Positions 8,961 to 18,179 of a stretch of DNA of 64,000 nucleotides are shown piece by piece. Every line of letters begins with the position of its first letter. Positions within the stretch are counted from its first letter, which is position 1. The notes beneath the pieces were generated by a model. It worked only from the letters and a program-made list of their open reading frames with translations. It had not been told where the DNA came from and made no database searches. The DNA is from JALZCH01 sp036387135 (GTDB taxonomy: Bacteria; Acidobacteriota; Blastocatellia; Pyrinomonadales; Pyrinomonadaceae). A program made the position numbers and the translations under genes. The stretch is from NCBI GenBank assembly GCA_036387135.1, contig DASVUH010000025.1, positions 248,001 through 312,000 of the forward strand, read 5' to 3'.

Positions 8961-9000
8961 GCGGCTTTCGGCGCAGCAGTTTTGCCACTCCGAAAGCCGC
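8961..9000 (-). terminator. Rho-independent terminator after the CAT-type permease gene
   Basis: An 11-bp perfect stem (GCGGCTTTCGG, 8961-8971, with 8990-9000) encloses an 18-nt loop. On the minus strand the stem is followed by TTTTGATT. It lies 36 bp after the stop codon of the permease at 9037. Confidence 0.8.
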
Positions 9001-9036
9001 GATTTAAAGTTGAAATTTACCAAACGGACGCAAAAT

Positions 9037-10869
9037 CTACATCTTGTGTAGTTCGGGACGAAGCACTAAAAGCCAGTAAGTTACGCCAGCCCAAATCAAC
9101 AAGTTAAGAACCGACAATAATAAACCGGTCATTTGGGTTTGTTTGGTGCGTCCCGTTCCGCTGCGGTTCTTTTTACCGTACATCAACACCGCAACCAAAA
9201 CGCCTGTGATTAACCAAGCGAAAAGACGGACGATGAGATTAATCGTAATCGCTTCGGACGGCAGATTCATCAGGAACGGAACTTGATAAACCGTCAAAGC
9301 TATAGCCAAAATAATCGCCAGCATCGCGCTAAACGGCGGCACGTAATTTCCGGGAGCGTCTTCTTCCGATTCGAGATCGGTCGCGCTCGCGAGATTACTG
9401 TGCGAGTAGCTGTACGCAAAATAAATAACCAAGCCGATCGACATCCAGACAATCAAACGCAGCCAGGTGTCAAGCGGCAGACTGTTCATCAGATAAGCCG
9501 CCGAAACGACCGTTGCAATCGGAATAAACGGCGAAAACGGCACGCGGAACGGGCGATTCAAATTCGGATTTGAAGACCGCAGAATGATAATGCCGGTTCC
9601 GACGATGACGAATGCGAAGAGCGTTCCGATGCTAACCAGTTCGCCGAGGAGGCTGATCGGCACAAAGCCCGCAAGAATCGCCACAATTGCGCCGGTAATC
9701 GCGGTTGTGATGTGCGGCGTTTGGTAGCGCGGGTGGATTTTAGCCGCCCAGCCGGGAAGCAAACCGTCTTTCGACATCGAATAAAAAACGCGCGGCTGTC
9801 CCATCACCATGACGACCATTGTCGAGCTAAGTCCGAGAACCGCGCCGACTTTAATAATCGTCGGGAACACTTGCAGAATCGTTCCCATCGTCGTTCCCTG
9901 CGCTTTTTGCAAAGCGGCGTCAATCGCAACGGCAATCGGCGCGGCGGCGTTGGTCAACAATCTGTAATCAACCAATCCGACCATGATTCCGGCGACCAAA
10001 ATATAAAGAACGGTACAAATTGCCAGCGAGCCTAAAATTCCAAGCGGCATATCGCGCTGCGGATTCTTGGCTTCCTGAGCAGCGGTCGAAACCGCGTCGA
10101 AACCGATGTAGGCGAAAAAGATAACCGCCGCGCCGGTGACGACTCCGCTAAAACCGTACGGCATAAACGGCGCGCAGTCGGGTGCTCCCACAGTGCAGCC
10201 AAGTCCGATGTTGCTTGGGGTGACGTAACCGATTCCGGCGATGATGAATAACACCACAACCAGAATCTTGACGATTACAATCAGCGAGTTAAAGCTGGCT
10301 GATTCTTTGATTCCTTTGATCAGGAGCAAAGTCACGGCAATCGAAATCAAAAACGCGGGTAAATTAAAAATCCCTGTCGCCGTCGTACCGTCGGCGAGCT
10401 TTATTGCAGTTCCGGGCGGTGCGCTCAAGGCAAGCGGGAAATTTATCCCCAGCGTATCTCTGAAAAGGCTGACGACATAACCCGACCAGCCGACCGCAAC
10501 GGTTGCCGCGCCGAATGCATATTCGAGAATCAAATCCCAGCCGATAATCCACGCGACAAATTCGCCGAGCGTGCCGTAGCCGTAAGCGTAAGCCGAACCG
10601 GAAATTGGAATGCTGGCGGCAAATTCCGAGTAACACAGAGCGGCAAACGCGCTGACGATTCCCGCCAGAATCATCGAGATAATAACCGCCGGACCGGCGT
10701 GTTTACCGGCGGCTTGTCCGGTCAGAACAAAAATTCCCGTACCGATAATCGCGCCGATTCCGAGCATCGTTAAGTCCAGCCCGCTTAACGTTTTCCTTAA
10801 TGTATGCTCGCCGGTTTCCTGGGCTTCGGCAACAATTTTGTCAATTGACTTGGTTGCAAAAAGTGACAT
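9037..10869 (-). CDS. APC superfamily amino-acid permease, cationic amino-acid transporter type, 610 aa
   Basis: The N-terminus carries LTMLGIGAIIGTGIFVLTG, the substrate-binding GxGxIIGTGIF region of the APC superfamily, and the length (610) with 12-14 membrane segments fits the CAT (YfnA-like) branch, which imports cationic or branched amino acids. A GGAGGT ribosome site lies 6 nt before ATG. The gene is followed by a clear terminator (8961-9000) and preceded by a small membrane-protein gene and a second permease on the same strand. With the divergent decarboxylase at 12910 this suggests an amino-acid uptake and decarboxylation locus, which is inference. Confidence 0.9.
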   Translation of the reverse strand: MSLFATKSIDKIVAEAQETGEHTLRKTLSGLDLTMLGIGAIIGTGIFVLTGQAAGKHAGPAVIISMILAGIVSAFAALCYSEFAASIPISGSAYAYGYGTLGEFVAWIIGWDLILEYAFGAATVAVGWSGYVVSLFRDTLGINFPLALSAPPGTAIKLADGTTATGIFNLPAFLISIAVTLLLIKGIKESASFNSLIVIVKILVVVLFIIAGIGYVTPSNIGLGCTVGAPDCAPFMPYGFSGVVTGAAVIFFAYIGFDAVSTAAQEAKNPQRDMPLGILGSLAICTVLYILVAGIMVGLVDYRLLTNAAAPIAVAIDAALQKAQGTTMGTILQVFPTIIKVGAVLGLSSTMVVMVMGQPRVFYSMSKDGLLPGWAAKIHPRYQTPHITTAITGAIVAILAGFVPISLLGELVSIGTLFAFVIVGTGIIILRSSNPNLNRPFRVPFSPFIPIATVVSAAYLMNSLPLDTWLRLIVWMSIGLVIYFAYSYSHSNLASATDLESEEDAPGNYVPPFSAMLAIILAIALTVYQVPFLMNLPSEAITINLIVRLFAWLITGVLVAVLMYGKKNRSGTGRTKQTQMTGLLLSVLNLLIWAGVTYWLLVLRPELHKM

Positions 10870-10919
10870 TCAGACCTCCAAAATTTATGTAATCCACTTG
10901 AACTGATAAATAAAACTTT

Positions 10920-11201
10920 TTACGGCAATTCACTTGTTGCCGCAATTTTGAAACAATATTTTGCGAATTTAATCGAAAAAACAAGAATTAGAGCAGGAAT
11001 GACAAACAGATAAAAAATGTCATCCAGATTCTCCAATGTAAAAAAAGGAATTCCGCAGCTTATACTGCCGTTCTCGGTGGTCACTGAATATGTTCCGCCC
11101 GTGATAAGCAAACCGAAGCTGAAGAGTAATAACCAGAAACCGGAAATGAATATCGCGAAGATACCCAAACAATCTGATATTATTAGTGTTACATTCCGCA
11201 T
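10920..11201 (-). CDS. Small hypothetical membrane protein, 93 aa, two predicted TM segments
   Basis: I do not recognise a family. From the ATG at 11201 the protein begins MRNVTLIISDCLGIFAIF and has a hydrophobic segment at about 4-36, a polar loop with two Cys (11 and 49), and a second hydrophobic segment at about 62-82. The start lies 8 bp after the stop of the upstream permease, with no strong ribosome site, so translation is probably coupled. The open frame continues upstream inside the permease gene in another frame; that part is a shadow. It could be an accessory subunit of one of the two permeases or an unrelated orphan. Confidence 0.5.
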   Translation of the reverse strand: MRNVTLIISDCLGIFAIFISGFWLLLFSFGLLITGGTYSVTTENGSISCGIPFFTLENLDDIFYLFVIPALILVFSIKFAKYCFKIAATSELP

Positions 11202-11209
11202 ATAAATCA

Positions 11210-12733
11210 CTAATTGTTGACTTCTGGAGATTTTGCCATTGACCGCCAAATAAAATAAACCGGAACGCCCGTCAAAACGATGGCGAGTCCGGGCAAAGAT
11301 GTTTGCGCTTTGTAAAATAAAAGAACCAGACAAATAATTGTTGCCGCCGCGATGTAAAGCGCCGGAACGACCGGATAACCGAAAGCGCGATACGGGCGCG
11401 GCACATCGGGTCGTTTTTGTCTCAAAATAAATAAACCGATAATTGTCAAAATATAGAAAATCAAAACCGCGAAAACTACGTAATCGAGCAGTGTTCCGTA
11501 CAAATTGCCGTAAGTCGTTTTGCCTGCCGCGTCGGTCGAAACTGTTCGCGGCAAAACGAGCAGGCAAGTCCAGATGCACTGCAAAATGAGCGCGGTCGCC
11601 GGAACGTGATTTTTGTTTAGTTTTTCGGTCGCTTTGAAAAACAGATTGTCTTTCGCCATCGCGTAGTAAACGCGCGCGCCAGCCAAAATCAAACCGTTGT
11701 TGCACCCAAAAGTGGAAATAATAATTGCGACAGCCATTATCACAGCGCCGCCCGCGCCGAAAATCTGCTGCAAGGCGAGCGTTCCGACGCGGTCTTCCGG
11801 CGCGGTTTGAATTTGCTGCAAGCTGAGAGTTGATAGATAAGCGACGTTTGCCAGAATGTACAAACCGATGACCAAGCCCGTTCCCAAAGCCAGCGACAAC
11901 GGAATATTTTTTTGCGGGTCTTTGACTTCGCCCGCCGTAAAAGTGATGTTGTTCCACGCATCGGACGAGAAAAGCGAGCCGACCTGCGCGACGCAGAAAG
12001 CGATAAAAAGTCCGTACAAACCGTTCGCGGCGGAAACTCCCGGCGCAACTTCAGTCACGTTTTGCGGAGTCCAGGCGTTCGCAAAATTTGCCGAAAAAAT
12101 CCCGGCTTGACCGCCGATGAAAAGCCCCAAAAGAATCAAAGCTGCAAGCGCAAGAGTTTTTGTGACCGTAAAAGTGTTTTGAATGTATTTGCCGAGCTTT
12201 AAGCCCTGCATATTGATGACGGTTAGCAAAATTATCAACAAAATTGCAATGAGCTGCTGCGTCGAAAGGCTGAAAGCGTAACCTCCGCCCAAATTAACCG
12301 GCGGGATCAAATACGATTCGGGCGAAACGGCGGGAACTAAAATGCCCAGAAATCTGGCAAAAGCGACTGCGACGGCGGCGATTGTCCCGGTTTGAATGAC
12401 GAGAAACAGCGTCCAGCCGTAAAGAAAACCCCAGAGCGGCGAATAACTTTCGCGCAGGTAAACATATTGCCCGCCCGCTTTCGGCATCATCGCCGCCAAC
12501 TCGCCGTAAGACAGCGCGGCGGCGACGGTCAAAAGCCCGGTGACGATCCAGACCATCAACAGCCAGCCGGATGAGCCGACTTGCCGCGCGATGTCGGCGG
12601 AAACAATAAAAATGCCCGAACCGATCATCGAACCGGCGACAATCATCGTCGAATCGAGCAATCCAAGTCCGCGCACAAAGCCGGAATTTTGGTCAATTTT
12701 CGTTGCGTCTTCGCTGGTCGCTACATTTTCCAT
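11210..12733 (-). CDS. APC superfamily amino-acid permease, LAT/SteT-like, 507 aa
   Basis: The protein has 12-14 hydrophobic segments and the motif VAGSMIGSGIFIVSADIARQ, the substrate-binding helix 1 of the APC superfamily. Its closest general resemblance is to the L-type/SteT branch, which exchanges neutral or aromatic amino acids. It is read divergently from the aromatic amino-acid decarboxylase at 12910, with 176 bp between the two starts, so a shared promoter region is possible. Exchange of an amino acid for its amine product would fit, but the substrate is unproven. Confidence 0.9.
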   Translation of the reverse strand: MENVATSEDATKIDQNSGFVRGLGLLDSTMIVAGSMIGSGIFIVSADIARQVGSSGWLLMVWIVTGLLTVAAALSYGELAAMMPKAGGQYVYLRESYSPLWGFLYGWTLFLVIQTGTIAAVAVAFARFLGILVPAVSPESYLIPPVNLGGGYAFSLSTQQLIAILLIILLTVINMQGLKLGKYIQNTFTVTKTLALAALILLGLFIGGQAGIFSANFANAWTPQNVTEVAPGVSAANGLYGLFIAFCVAQVGSLFSSDAWNNITFTAGEVKDPQKNIPLSLALGTGLVIGLYILANVAYLSTLSLQQIQTAPEDRVGTLALQQIFGAGGAVIMAVAIIISTFGCNNGLILAGARVYYAMAKDNLFFKATEKLNKNHVPATALILQCIWTCLLVLPRTVSTDAAGKTTYGNLYGTLLDYVVFAVLIFYILTIIGLFILRQKRPDVPRPYRAFGYPVVPALYIAAATIICLVLLFYKAQTSLPGLAIVLTGVPVYFIWRSMAKSPEVNN

Positions 12734-12909
12734 TCGCGTTTTTCGCCGGAAACAGATTTAATCTATTTTCGCGTAAACTCTAATTTTTGTTTCTCAAAGG
12801 AGTGCGGCAAAGTTTGAGAATCTTACACCGATTTTGCCGATAATGTCGAGTTTTTAGCTTAAATTTGTCATTTTAGAAATAAAACGTTTGCAAAATACCG
12901 CGAAAATTT

Positions 12910-14376
12910 ATGAGCGAAAACAATTCTTTATCAAAAAATAATATGCACGGCGATATGAAGCCGGAAGATTTCCGCCGTTTCGGTTACGAAATTGTTGATT
13001 GGATTGCCGATTATTTCGAGCGAATCGAAGAATTGCCCGTTTTGTCGCAAGTCGAACCCAACAGCCTCAAAAATCAATTGCCAAAATCCGCGCCGGAAAC
13101 GGGCGAGCAGTTTGAAAACATTTTCGCAGATGTCGAAAAACTTATTTTGCCCGCGATGACAAACTGGAATCATCCGAACTTTCACGGTCTGTTTGCGACT
13201 TCGACCAGCGCGCCCGGCATTTTCGGCGAAATGCTCGCCGCCGCTTTCGACGCCAAAGGAATGCTCTGGCGTACCGCGCCCGCTTTGACCGAATTGGAAG
13301 AAGTCGTGACCGATTGGCTGCGGCAGATGATGGGACTAGACGCGGGCTACACCGGAATTATTTACGACACGGCTTCCGTTTCCTCGATGCACGCCATCGC
13401 CGCCGCGCGCGAAGGAATTGATTTGCGAATCCGCGAAGAAGGAATGAGCGGGCGCGTGGATTTGCCGCTGCTTCGCGTTTATTGTTCGGAACAAGCGCAC
13501 TCTTCGATTGACAAAGCCGTGATTACTCTCGGTTTGGGACAGCGCGGTTTGCGAAAAATCGAAACCGACGAGCAGTTTCGGATGCGCCCTGACAAGCTGC
13601 GCGAAGCAATTGAAGAAGACAAACAAAACGGAATCGTGCCGTTTTGCGTTGTGGCGACAGTCGGGACGACTTCGACTTCGAGCGTTGATCCGGTTTCGGA
13701 GCTTATTGAAGTTTGCGAGGAAAACGCTTTGTGGCTCCACGTTGACGCGGCTTATGCGGGCAGCGCGGCGATTGTGCCGGAATTGCAAAATTGTTTGCGC
13801 GGCTGCGAGCGAGCCGATTCGGTCGTTACAAATCCGCACAAATGGCTGTTTACGCCGTTTGATTTGTCGGTTCTTTACTGCCGCCACACGGATTTATTGC
13901 GAAAAGCGTTTTCGCTTGTCCCGGAATATTTGAAAACCGACGAGCAGACGACAAATTTGATGGATTACGGCATCCAGCTCGGACGCCGGTTCAGAGCTTT
14001 AAAACTTTGGTTTGTGATGCGCTATTTCGGGCAGCAAGGCTTGATTGAACGCATCCGTGAGCATTGCCGTCTGGCAAAAATGTTTGCCTCGCTCGTTGAC
14101 GAAAGCCACGATTGGGAATTACTCGCGCCCGTCCCGTTTGCGCTCGTCTGTTTTCGCGCCGCGCCGGAAAATGTCACGGATTTGGACGCTTTTAACGAAA
14201 AACTGATGAACGCCATTAATGAAAGCGGCGAGGCTTATATTTCTCACACGAAATTAAACGGGAAATACACTCTGCGGCTTTCCGTCGGTAATATTCGCGT
14301 CGAAGAGAAACACATCCGCAAAGTATGGAATCTGCTAAACGAACAAAAGGAACTGTTTTTGAGCAAACCGACTTGA
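12910..14376 (+). CDS. PLP-dependent aromatic-L-amino-acid decarboxylase, 488 aa
   Basis: This is a group II pyridoxal-phosphate decarboxylase. Visible active-site parts are the PLP-stacking His in EQAHSS (about 197), the PLP-binding Asp in HVDAAYAG (279) and the Schiff-base Lys in TNPHKWLF (311). The N-terminal EDFRRFGYEIVDWIADYFE and NWNHPNFHG are typical of the aromatic amino-acid decarboxylase branch (tryptophan, tyrosine, DOPA or phenylalanine). The length is normal for the family. The product would be an aromatic amine such as tryptamine or phenethylamine. Two amino-acid permeases lie divergently upstream, consistent with supply of substrate or export of product. Confidence 0.88.
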   Translation: MSENNSLSKNNMHGDMKPEDFRRFGYEIVDWIADYFERIEELPVLSQVEPNSLKNQLPKSAPETGEQFENIFADVEKLILPAMTNWNHPNFHGLFATSTSAPGIFGEMLAAAFDAKGMLWRTAPALTELEEVVTDWLRQMMGLDAGYTGIIYDTASVSSMHAIAAAREGIDLRIREEGMSGRVDLPLLRVYCSEQAHSSIDKAVITLGLGQRGLRKIETDEQFRMRPDKLREAIEEDKQNGIVPFCVVATVGTTSTSSVDPVSELIEVCEENALWLHVDAAYAGSAAIVPELQNCLRGCERADSVVTNPHKWLFTPFDLSVLYCRHTDLLRKAFSLVPEYLKTDEQTTNLMDYGIQLGRRFRALKLWFVMRYFGQQGLIERIREHCRLAKMFASLVDESHDWELLAPVPFALVCFRAAPENVTDLDAFNEKLMNAINESGEAYISHTKLNGKYTLRLSVGNIRVEEKHIRKVWNLLNEQKELFLSKPT

Positions 14377-14490
14377 ATGAGAAGATAAAAATGAGTAGTT
14401 CGGATCACGCAGAGTAAGTTTTTGTGATTTGGTTAAAATCCGGGAGACCGAATTTTTCCATTCATCTGCTTTGAAAATTGAAGAAAAGTT

Positions 14491-16866
14491 TTAGCTGACA
14501 ATTTCAAGACTTAAAATTGGCTCGTCTTCAAATATTTCATTTGCAAATTGAGCGGCGTTGATAATTTCTCTTGCTTCTTCGGCGTTTACCGGTTTGGAGT
14601 AAAAATAACCTTGTCCAAATCTACAATTAAGCTTTCTTAATTGCTCGGCTTGTTCGATGGTTTCGATGCCTTCGGCGATAACTTCAATTCCCAGATTTTT
14701 CGCCAGAGTAATGACCGTTTGTACGATCTCGCTGTTTTCGTTATTGGTCAGCATTCGACTGACAAACGAGCGGTCAATTTTTAAGAAATCAATCGGAAGC
14801 CGGTGCAGATAACTCAGGCTCGAATACCCCGTGCCGAAATCGTCAATCGAAAGCTTGACGCCGATGTCTCGCAGACGATTGATAATTGTCACGGCTAATT
14901 CGCTGTCTTCAATCAAATGACTTTCCGTAATTTCCAGCCGCAAACATTCCGCATTGAGCTGCGTCTCCTGCAAAATTGCCGTGATGCGCTCGACTAAATC
15001 GTTTTGCATAAATTGTTTGCACGATAAATTAACGCTGATTGTGAGATTTTCGTCAGCAATTTTTTCGTTTTGCCATTCGCGAAATTGCCGGCAGCTTTCG
15101 CGCAAGACCCATTCGCCGAGAGGAATAATTTGTCCTGTTTCTTCGGCAATCGGAATGAAATCGTCAGGCGAAACAATGCCGCGTTCGGGATGCTGCCATC
15201 GGACAAGCGACTCGAAGCCGATAGCTTTGCCGCTTTGAATTTCAATGATCGGTTGATAAAACATTTGAAACTCGCCGCGTTCAACGGCTCGTCTGATTTC
15301 GGTTTCAAGCTGCAAGCGAACGCTGGCTTGTTCGTGCATTGCCTGATTGAAAATCTGATAACGCGCTCTGCCCGCTTCTTTGGCGCGATACATAGCGATG
15401 TCGGCGTCGCGCAGCAATTCTTCGGGTTTTGTGTAAGCCGCATTACTGAGCGCGATGCCGATGCTCGCGCTGGTGAAAACTTCCCGCCCGCTCAGATCGA
15501 AAGGTTCTTTCAAGCATTGTTGAATTCTTTCGACGATGCTGAAGGCGTCTTCCGTATCGTCGAATTCGTCGAGCAAAATCGTAAATTCGTCTCCGCCGAG
15601 CCGCGCCACAATGTCGCTCGTCCGCAGACAGGATTCGAGACGACGAGCAATTTGTACCAGAAGTTTGTCGCCTTCCAAATGACCGAGCGAATCGTTAACG
15701 ACCTTGAAGCGGTCAAAATCAAGAAACAGCACGGCAAATGTTGTCAGACGCCGCGCGGCGCGGTCAATTGCCGCACGCAAATGCTCGTGAAACAAAGCGC
15801 GGTTCGGCAGCCCGGTCAGCGCGTCGTGAAAAGCGTTATGCACGAGCTGTTTTTCGGCGTGGACGCGCTCGGTGATGTTGTGATTGATGCTCAGGATTGC
15901 TCTTTTACCTTCAAACTCAATAACTGAGGCATTTATCATCAAATCCAAAGGCTCGCCGTTTTGATGATAATGAACGCATTCAAATGCGCTGGTGAAACCT
16001 TTGGAAAGAGTTTCGGTAAGCCGTTTGTCAGTGCGTGTCAGCAAACTAAGTTTGTTGGCGAGCAAATCTTCGCGCGAAAAGCCATACATTTCGCAGGCAC
16101 GGTCGTTTACGTTGAGAACGCGTTTATTCTCCGGGTCAAAGATAATTATGGCGTCGTTAGCGTGTTTGAACAGATTGCGATATTCTTCGGATTTTTTTAA
16201 CGCCTCCTGAGTTCGTTTGTGTTCGGTAAAGTCGTGGTCGAGCTTAGCGACCTGCCAGGCTCTCAGACGCATTTCCGCGCTTCCGCGCAAACAGGAAAGA
16301 ACAAGGAAAATGTCTTCAAAAATCACCCACGCGGCGTGTTCGACCCATCGCCATGAATCCGGCGTCAAAACTCCAAAAACCGATTGCGGATAAAAAGCGC
16401 CTCGCAGGTAATGATCTGCCGCAACGACAACTGTCGCCGGAACAAGGACTCGCCAATCGCGGTAAAAAGAGAGAAATGCGAGTGAGCCGAAAACGTGAAA
16501 GTGAGTTTCAATGCGCCCGCCCATCAAATGAATCAGCAGGCTCGACATTAACATCTGCGCGACCGCGATTGTATAACGGGTTTCGACCTTGCCGGGACGC
16601 GCCAAAACCAGCAGAATCGGAAAAATGCTGATTGCTCCGCCCAGAAAAACCGCCGACCAAACGTGAAGATGAATCTGGCTTGTTTGTCCGATCCAGGTGT
16701 AAGGCGAAATCAAAATCGCCGCCAAAATTCCGCCGATCCATTGCAGAAACATCAGCGCGGCAAACATTCTGTCTGTTTGCCTGCAGCTTTGTTCCTGATA
16801 TTCGTGATAAATTCGGTCGGCTTGAAGCGACAATGATTGATTCTCGTCGGTAAAAATTCCGAGCAT
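14491..16866 (-). CDS. Membrane-bound PAS-GGDEF-EAL cyclic-di-GMP protein
   Basis: The N-terminal 200 residues hold about six membrane segments with conserved HLMGGRIETHFHVFGSLAF, an input module also seen in sensor kinases. A PAS domain follows (KKSEEYRNLFKHANDAIII), then a GGDEF domain with an intact RLGGDEFTIL site and an EAL-type domain with ESL in place of EAL, ITE, DDFGTGYSS and KIDRSFV. Both synthesis and hydrolysis of cyclic-di-GMP look possible. I prefer the ATG at 16866 (MLGIFTDEN): it follows the stop of the RedB-like gene by one base and shares the GAGGGA just upstream. An earlier TTG/ATG-type extension to 16941 would overlap that gene. The pairing suggests a redox or metal signal feeding c-di-GMP control, which is inference. 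Confidence 0.88.
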   Translation of the reverse strand: MLGIFTDENQSLSLQADRIYHEYQEQSCRQTDRMFAALMFLQWIGGILAAILISPYTWIGQTSQIHLHVWSAVFLGGAISIFPILLVLARPGKVETRYTIAVAQMLMSSLLIHLMGGRIETHFHVFGSLAFLSFYRDWRVLVPATVVVAADHYLRGAFYPQSVFGVLTPDSWRWVEHAAWVIFEDIFLVLSCLRGSAEMRLRAWQVAKLDHDFTEHKRTQEALKKSEEYRNLFKHANDAIIIFDPENKRVLNVNDRACEMYGFSREDLLANKLSLLTRTDKRLTETLSKGFTSAFECVHYHQNGEPLDLMINASVIEFEGKRAILSINHNITERVHAEKQLVHNAFHDALTGLPNRALFHEHLRAAIDRAARRLTTFAVLFLDFDRFKVVNDSLGHLEGDKLLVQIARRLESCLRTSDIVARLGGDEFTILLDEFDDTEDAFSIVERIQQCLKEPFDLSGREVFTSASIGIALSNAAYTKPEELLRDADIAMYRAKEAGRARYQIFNQAMHEQASVRLQLETEIRRAVERGEFQMFYQPIIEIQSGKAIGFESLVRWQHPERGIVSPDDFIPIAEETGQIIPLGEWVLRESCRQFREWQNEKIADENLTISVNLSCKQFMQNDLVERITAILQETQLNAECLRLEITESHLIEDSELAVTIINRLRDIGVKLSIDDFGTGYSSLSYLHRLPIDFLKIDRSFVSRMLTNNENSEIVQTVITLAKNLGIEVIAEGIETIEQAEQLRKLNCRFGQGYFYSKPVNAEEAREIINAAQFANEIFEDEPILSLEIVS

Positions 16867-16867
16867 T

Positions 16868-17482
16868 TTAGTTTGTTCCCTCAATAACTTTTTGAAGAGT
16901 TTTATTATCAAATAAAGAGCAGCCGAAAGCTGATGTTTCAACCGTTATGCCCAAATCGCGCGTGACAATTTCCGCAATTGCGCTGCGTCCTGCGTTGTCG
17001 CCTTCGTGACCGCGTGAAGCGGTGATTCCGCCGTGAAATCTGAGCTGCCCGTTTGCGTCATAAAGCAAAGTCGTCCCTGAAGTTTCCGCATTAAAACGCT
17101 TGGTTTCGCGTCCGTCTTCATCTACCGAAACCTGAACGCCGGGAATTGCCGCCGCGTTTTTCCACGAATCCGTTTCCGCCCATTTTTGCTCAGCGTCGGC
17201 GGGTTTAAAAAAAATCACTCGCGCGGAAACGCGCCCTTGAATCATCGTCATCAACCGGGCAAGCTCGTTGATGCCGGCGCGAGTGCATGGACATTGCGGA
17301 TGAGCGAAGAAGAACAAATTAGGCTGGCGGTTATCGAGAACAATTCCGCCGTCAACAGGAAAGCTCCGAGGCGGCGATGTTTTGCCGGGAGCCGGTTTGT
17401 TCTCGTAGCTATAAACATAATGAAGTCCACTGCCCACAATTATGAGCCATAAGACGGCGCTTAAAACAAGAATTACCTTCAT
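16868..17482 (-). CDS. RedB-like thioredoxin-fold protein, membrane-anchored, 204 aa
   Basis: A single N-terminal membrane segment (VILVLSAVLWLIIVGSGLHY) would anchor the protein with its domain outside the cytoplasm. The domain begins PNLFFFAHPQCPCTRAGINEL, a CPC variant of the thioredoxin active site, and continues with SGTTLLYDANGQLRFHGGIT and ITASRGHEGDN. This pattern matches RedB-type proteins described in Planctomycetes and other bacteria. The function of RedB is not well established. The stop codon is one base away from the c-di-GMP gene start, so the two are probably co-translated. Confidence 0.6.
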   Translation of the reverse strand: MKVILVLSAVLWLIIVGSGLHYVYSYENKPAPGKTSPPRSFPVDGGIVLDNRQPNLFFFAHPQCPCTRAGINELARLMTMIQGRVSARVIFFKPADAEQKWAETDSWKNAAAIPGVQVSVDEDGRETKRFNAETSGTTLLYDANGQLRFHGGITASRGHEGDNAGRSAIAEIVTRDLGITVETSAFGCSLFDNKTLQKVIEGTN

Positions 17483-17786
17483 TTTACAGGAGTTATGCAG
17501 ACGAAAGCGGAGTCATTCGTCTTACTAAAATAGCTTTGCTATTTTAAATTGATTGTATTTAATTAGTGTTTTTTTGATTAAAGGTAATGGATAGGACGAG
17601 AGGAAATTACCTGCAATCTTGTTGTCAAGCAATATTGAAAATATTACTTTTGACAGAAAATCATTCAAGATTATGTCAAATTGATAGTGATTTCGCCAGA
17701 ATTATGACAAAAACCCGCCAAGTTAAAAGAGAGGCGATTTCTGTGCCGCATTTAACTAACGAATTAAATTCTCAACAATTCAAAAA
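17483..17786. other. AT-rich intergenic stretch upstream of the RedB-like gene
   Basis: I see no gene here that I can support. The stretch is AT-rich and lies between the RedB-like start (17482) and the synthetase 3' remnant. It presumably holds the promoter for the RedB/GGDEF-EAL operon, but I could not identify a convincing -35/-10 pair. Confidence 0.5.
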
Positions 17787-17915
17787 TCATCCGCTATTAT
17801 TTGCCTGTCTAATCTCTTCGACCGCACTCGGATTTTCAAGCGCGGACAAATCGCCCGCGTCTTCGCCCAGATATGCGGCGCGAATCACGCGGCGCATCAC
17901 TTTAGCGTTGCGCGT
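17787..17915 (-). pseudogene. Detached 3' end of an acyl-CoA synthetase gene
   Basis: Read on the minus strand, this codes for RNAKVMRRVIRAAYLG, then EDAGDLSALENP and SAVEEIRQ, ending in TGA at 17787-17789. It is the C-terminus of the synthetase encoded at 18600-20597, of which it is a slightly diverged copy. 79 of 85 bases (17831-17915) match 18641-18725. It has no start of its own and lies 18 bp after the antitoxin stop. I read it as the original gene end, displaced when the toxin-antitoxin pair and a new gene end came in. Confidence 0.8.
17831..17915. repeat. Direct repeat copy 2 flanking the toxin-antitoxin pair
   Basis: It matches 18641-18725 at 79 of 85 positions, with an uninterrupted identical block of 53 bases (17845-17897). 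The two copies are offset by exactly 810 bp. Confidence 0.85.
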
Positions 17916-17933
17916 ATCTGGGATGATAGAAAT

Positions 17934-18179
17934 TTACTTGATTCTGTCGTCAGGATTATCAGGCTCGACATCCGGTACAGCGGCAAGAAATTTTTCAAAT
18001 GCTTTTCGCGTGTCGCGTTTTTTGGCTTCGCGCAAAATGTTTTCAAAAGTTTCCAGGGCAGACATTTTCTCGGCGGCGGCTGTGGCTAAAAATTGGCTTA
18101 TTGAAATGCCTTCTTTTTTTGCAAGTTCTTCAAGTTTTCGATGTAAAGAGTTTGGTAATTCAACGGTTACAACGCTCAT
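17934..18179 (-). CDS. Ribbon-helix-helix antitoxin-like protein, 81 aa
   Basis: The N-terminus, VVTVELPNSLHRKLEELAKK followed by EGISISQFLATAAAEK, is a ribbon-helix-helix DNA-binding pattern of CopG/Arc-type antitoxins. A charged helical tail follows, which in such antitoxins wraps the toxin. The ATG overlaps the PIN-domain gene stop as ATGA, so the pair is coupled. The order is toxin first, antitoxin second, which is the reverse of classic vapBC. It would neutralise the PIN toxin and repress the operon, but no operator is obvious because transcription seems to come through the synthetase gene. Confidence 0.8.
   Translation of the reverse strand: MSVVTVELPNSLHRKLEELAKKEGISISQFLATAAAEKMSALETFENILREAKKRDTRKAFEKFLAAVPDVEPDNPDDRIK

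Noticed and set aside
11202..11957. Upstream part of the long open frame ending at 10920
   Set aside because: It lies within the LAT-type permease in another frame and is Arg/Phe-rich; only the last 93 residues, after the permease stop, look like a protein.
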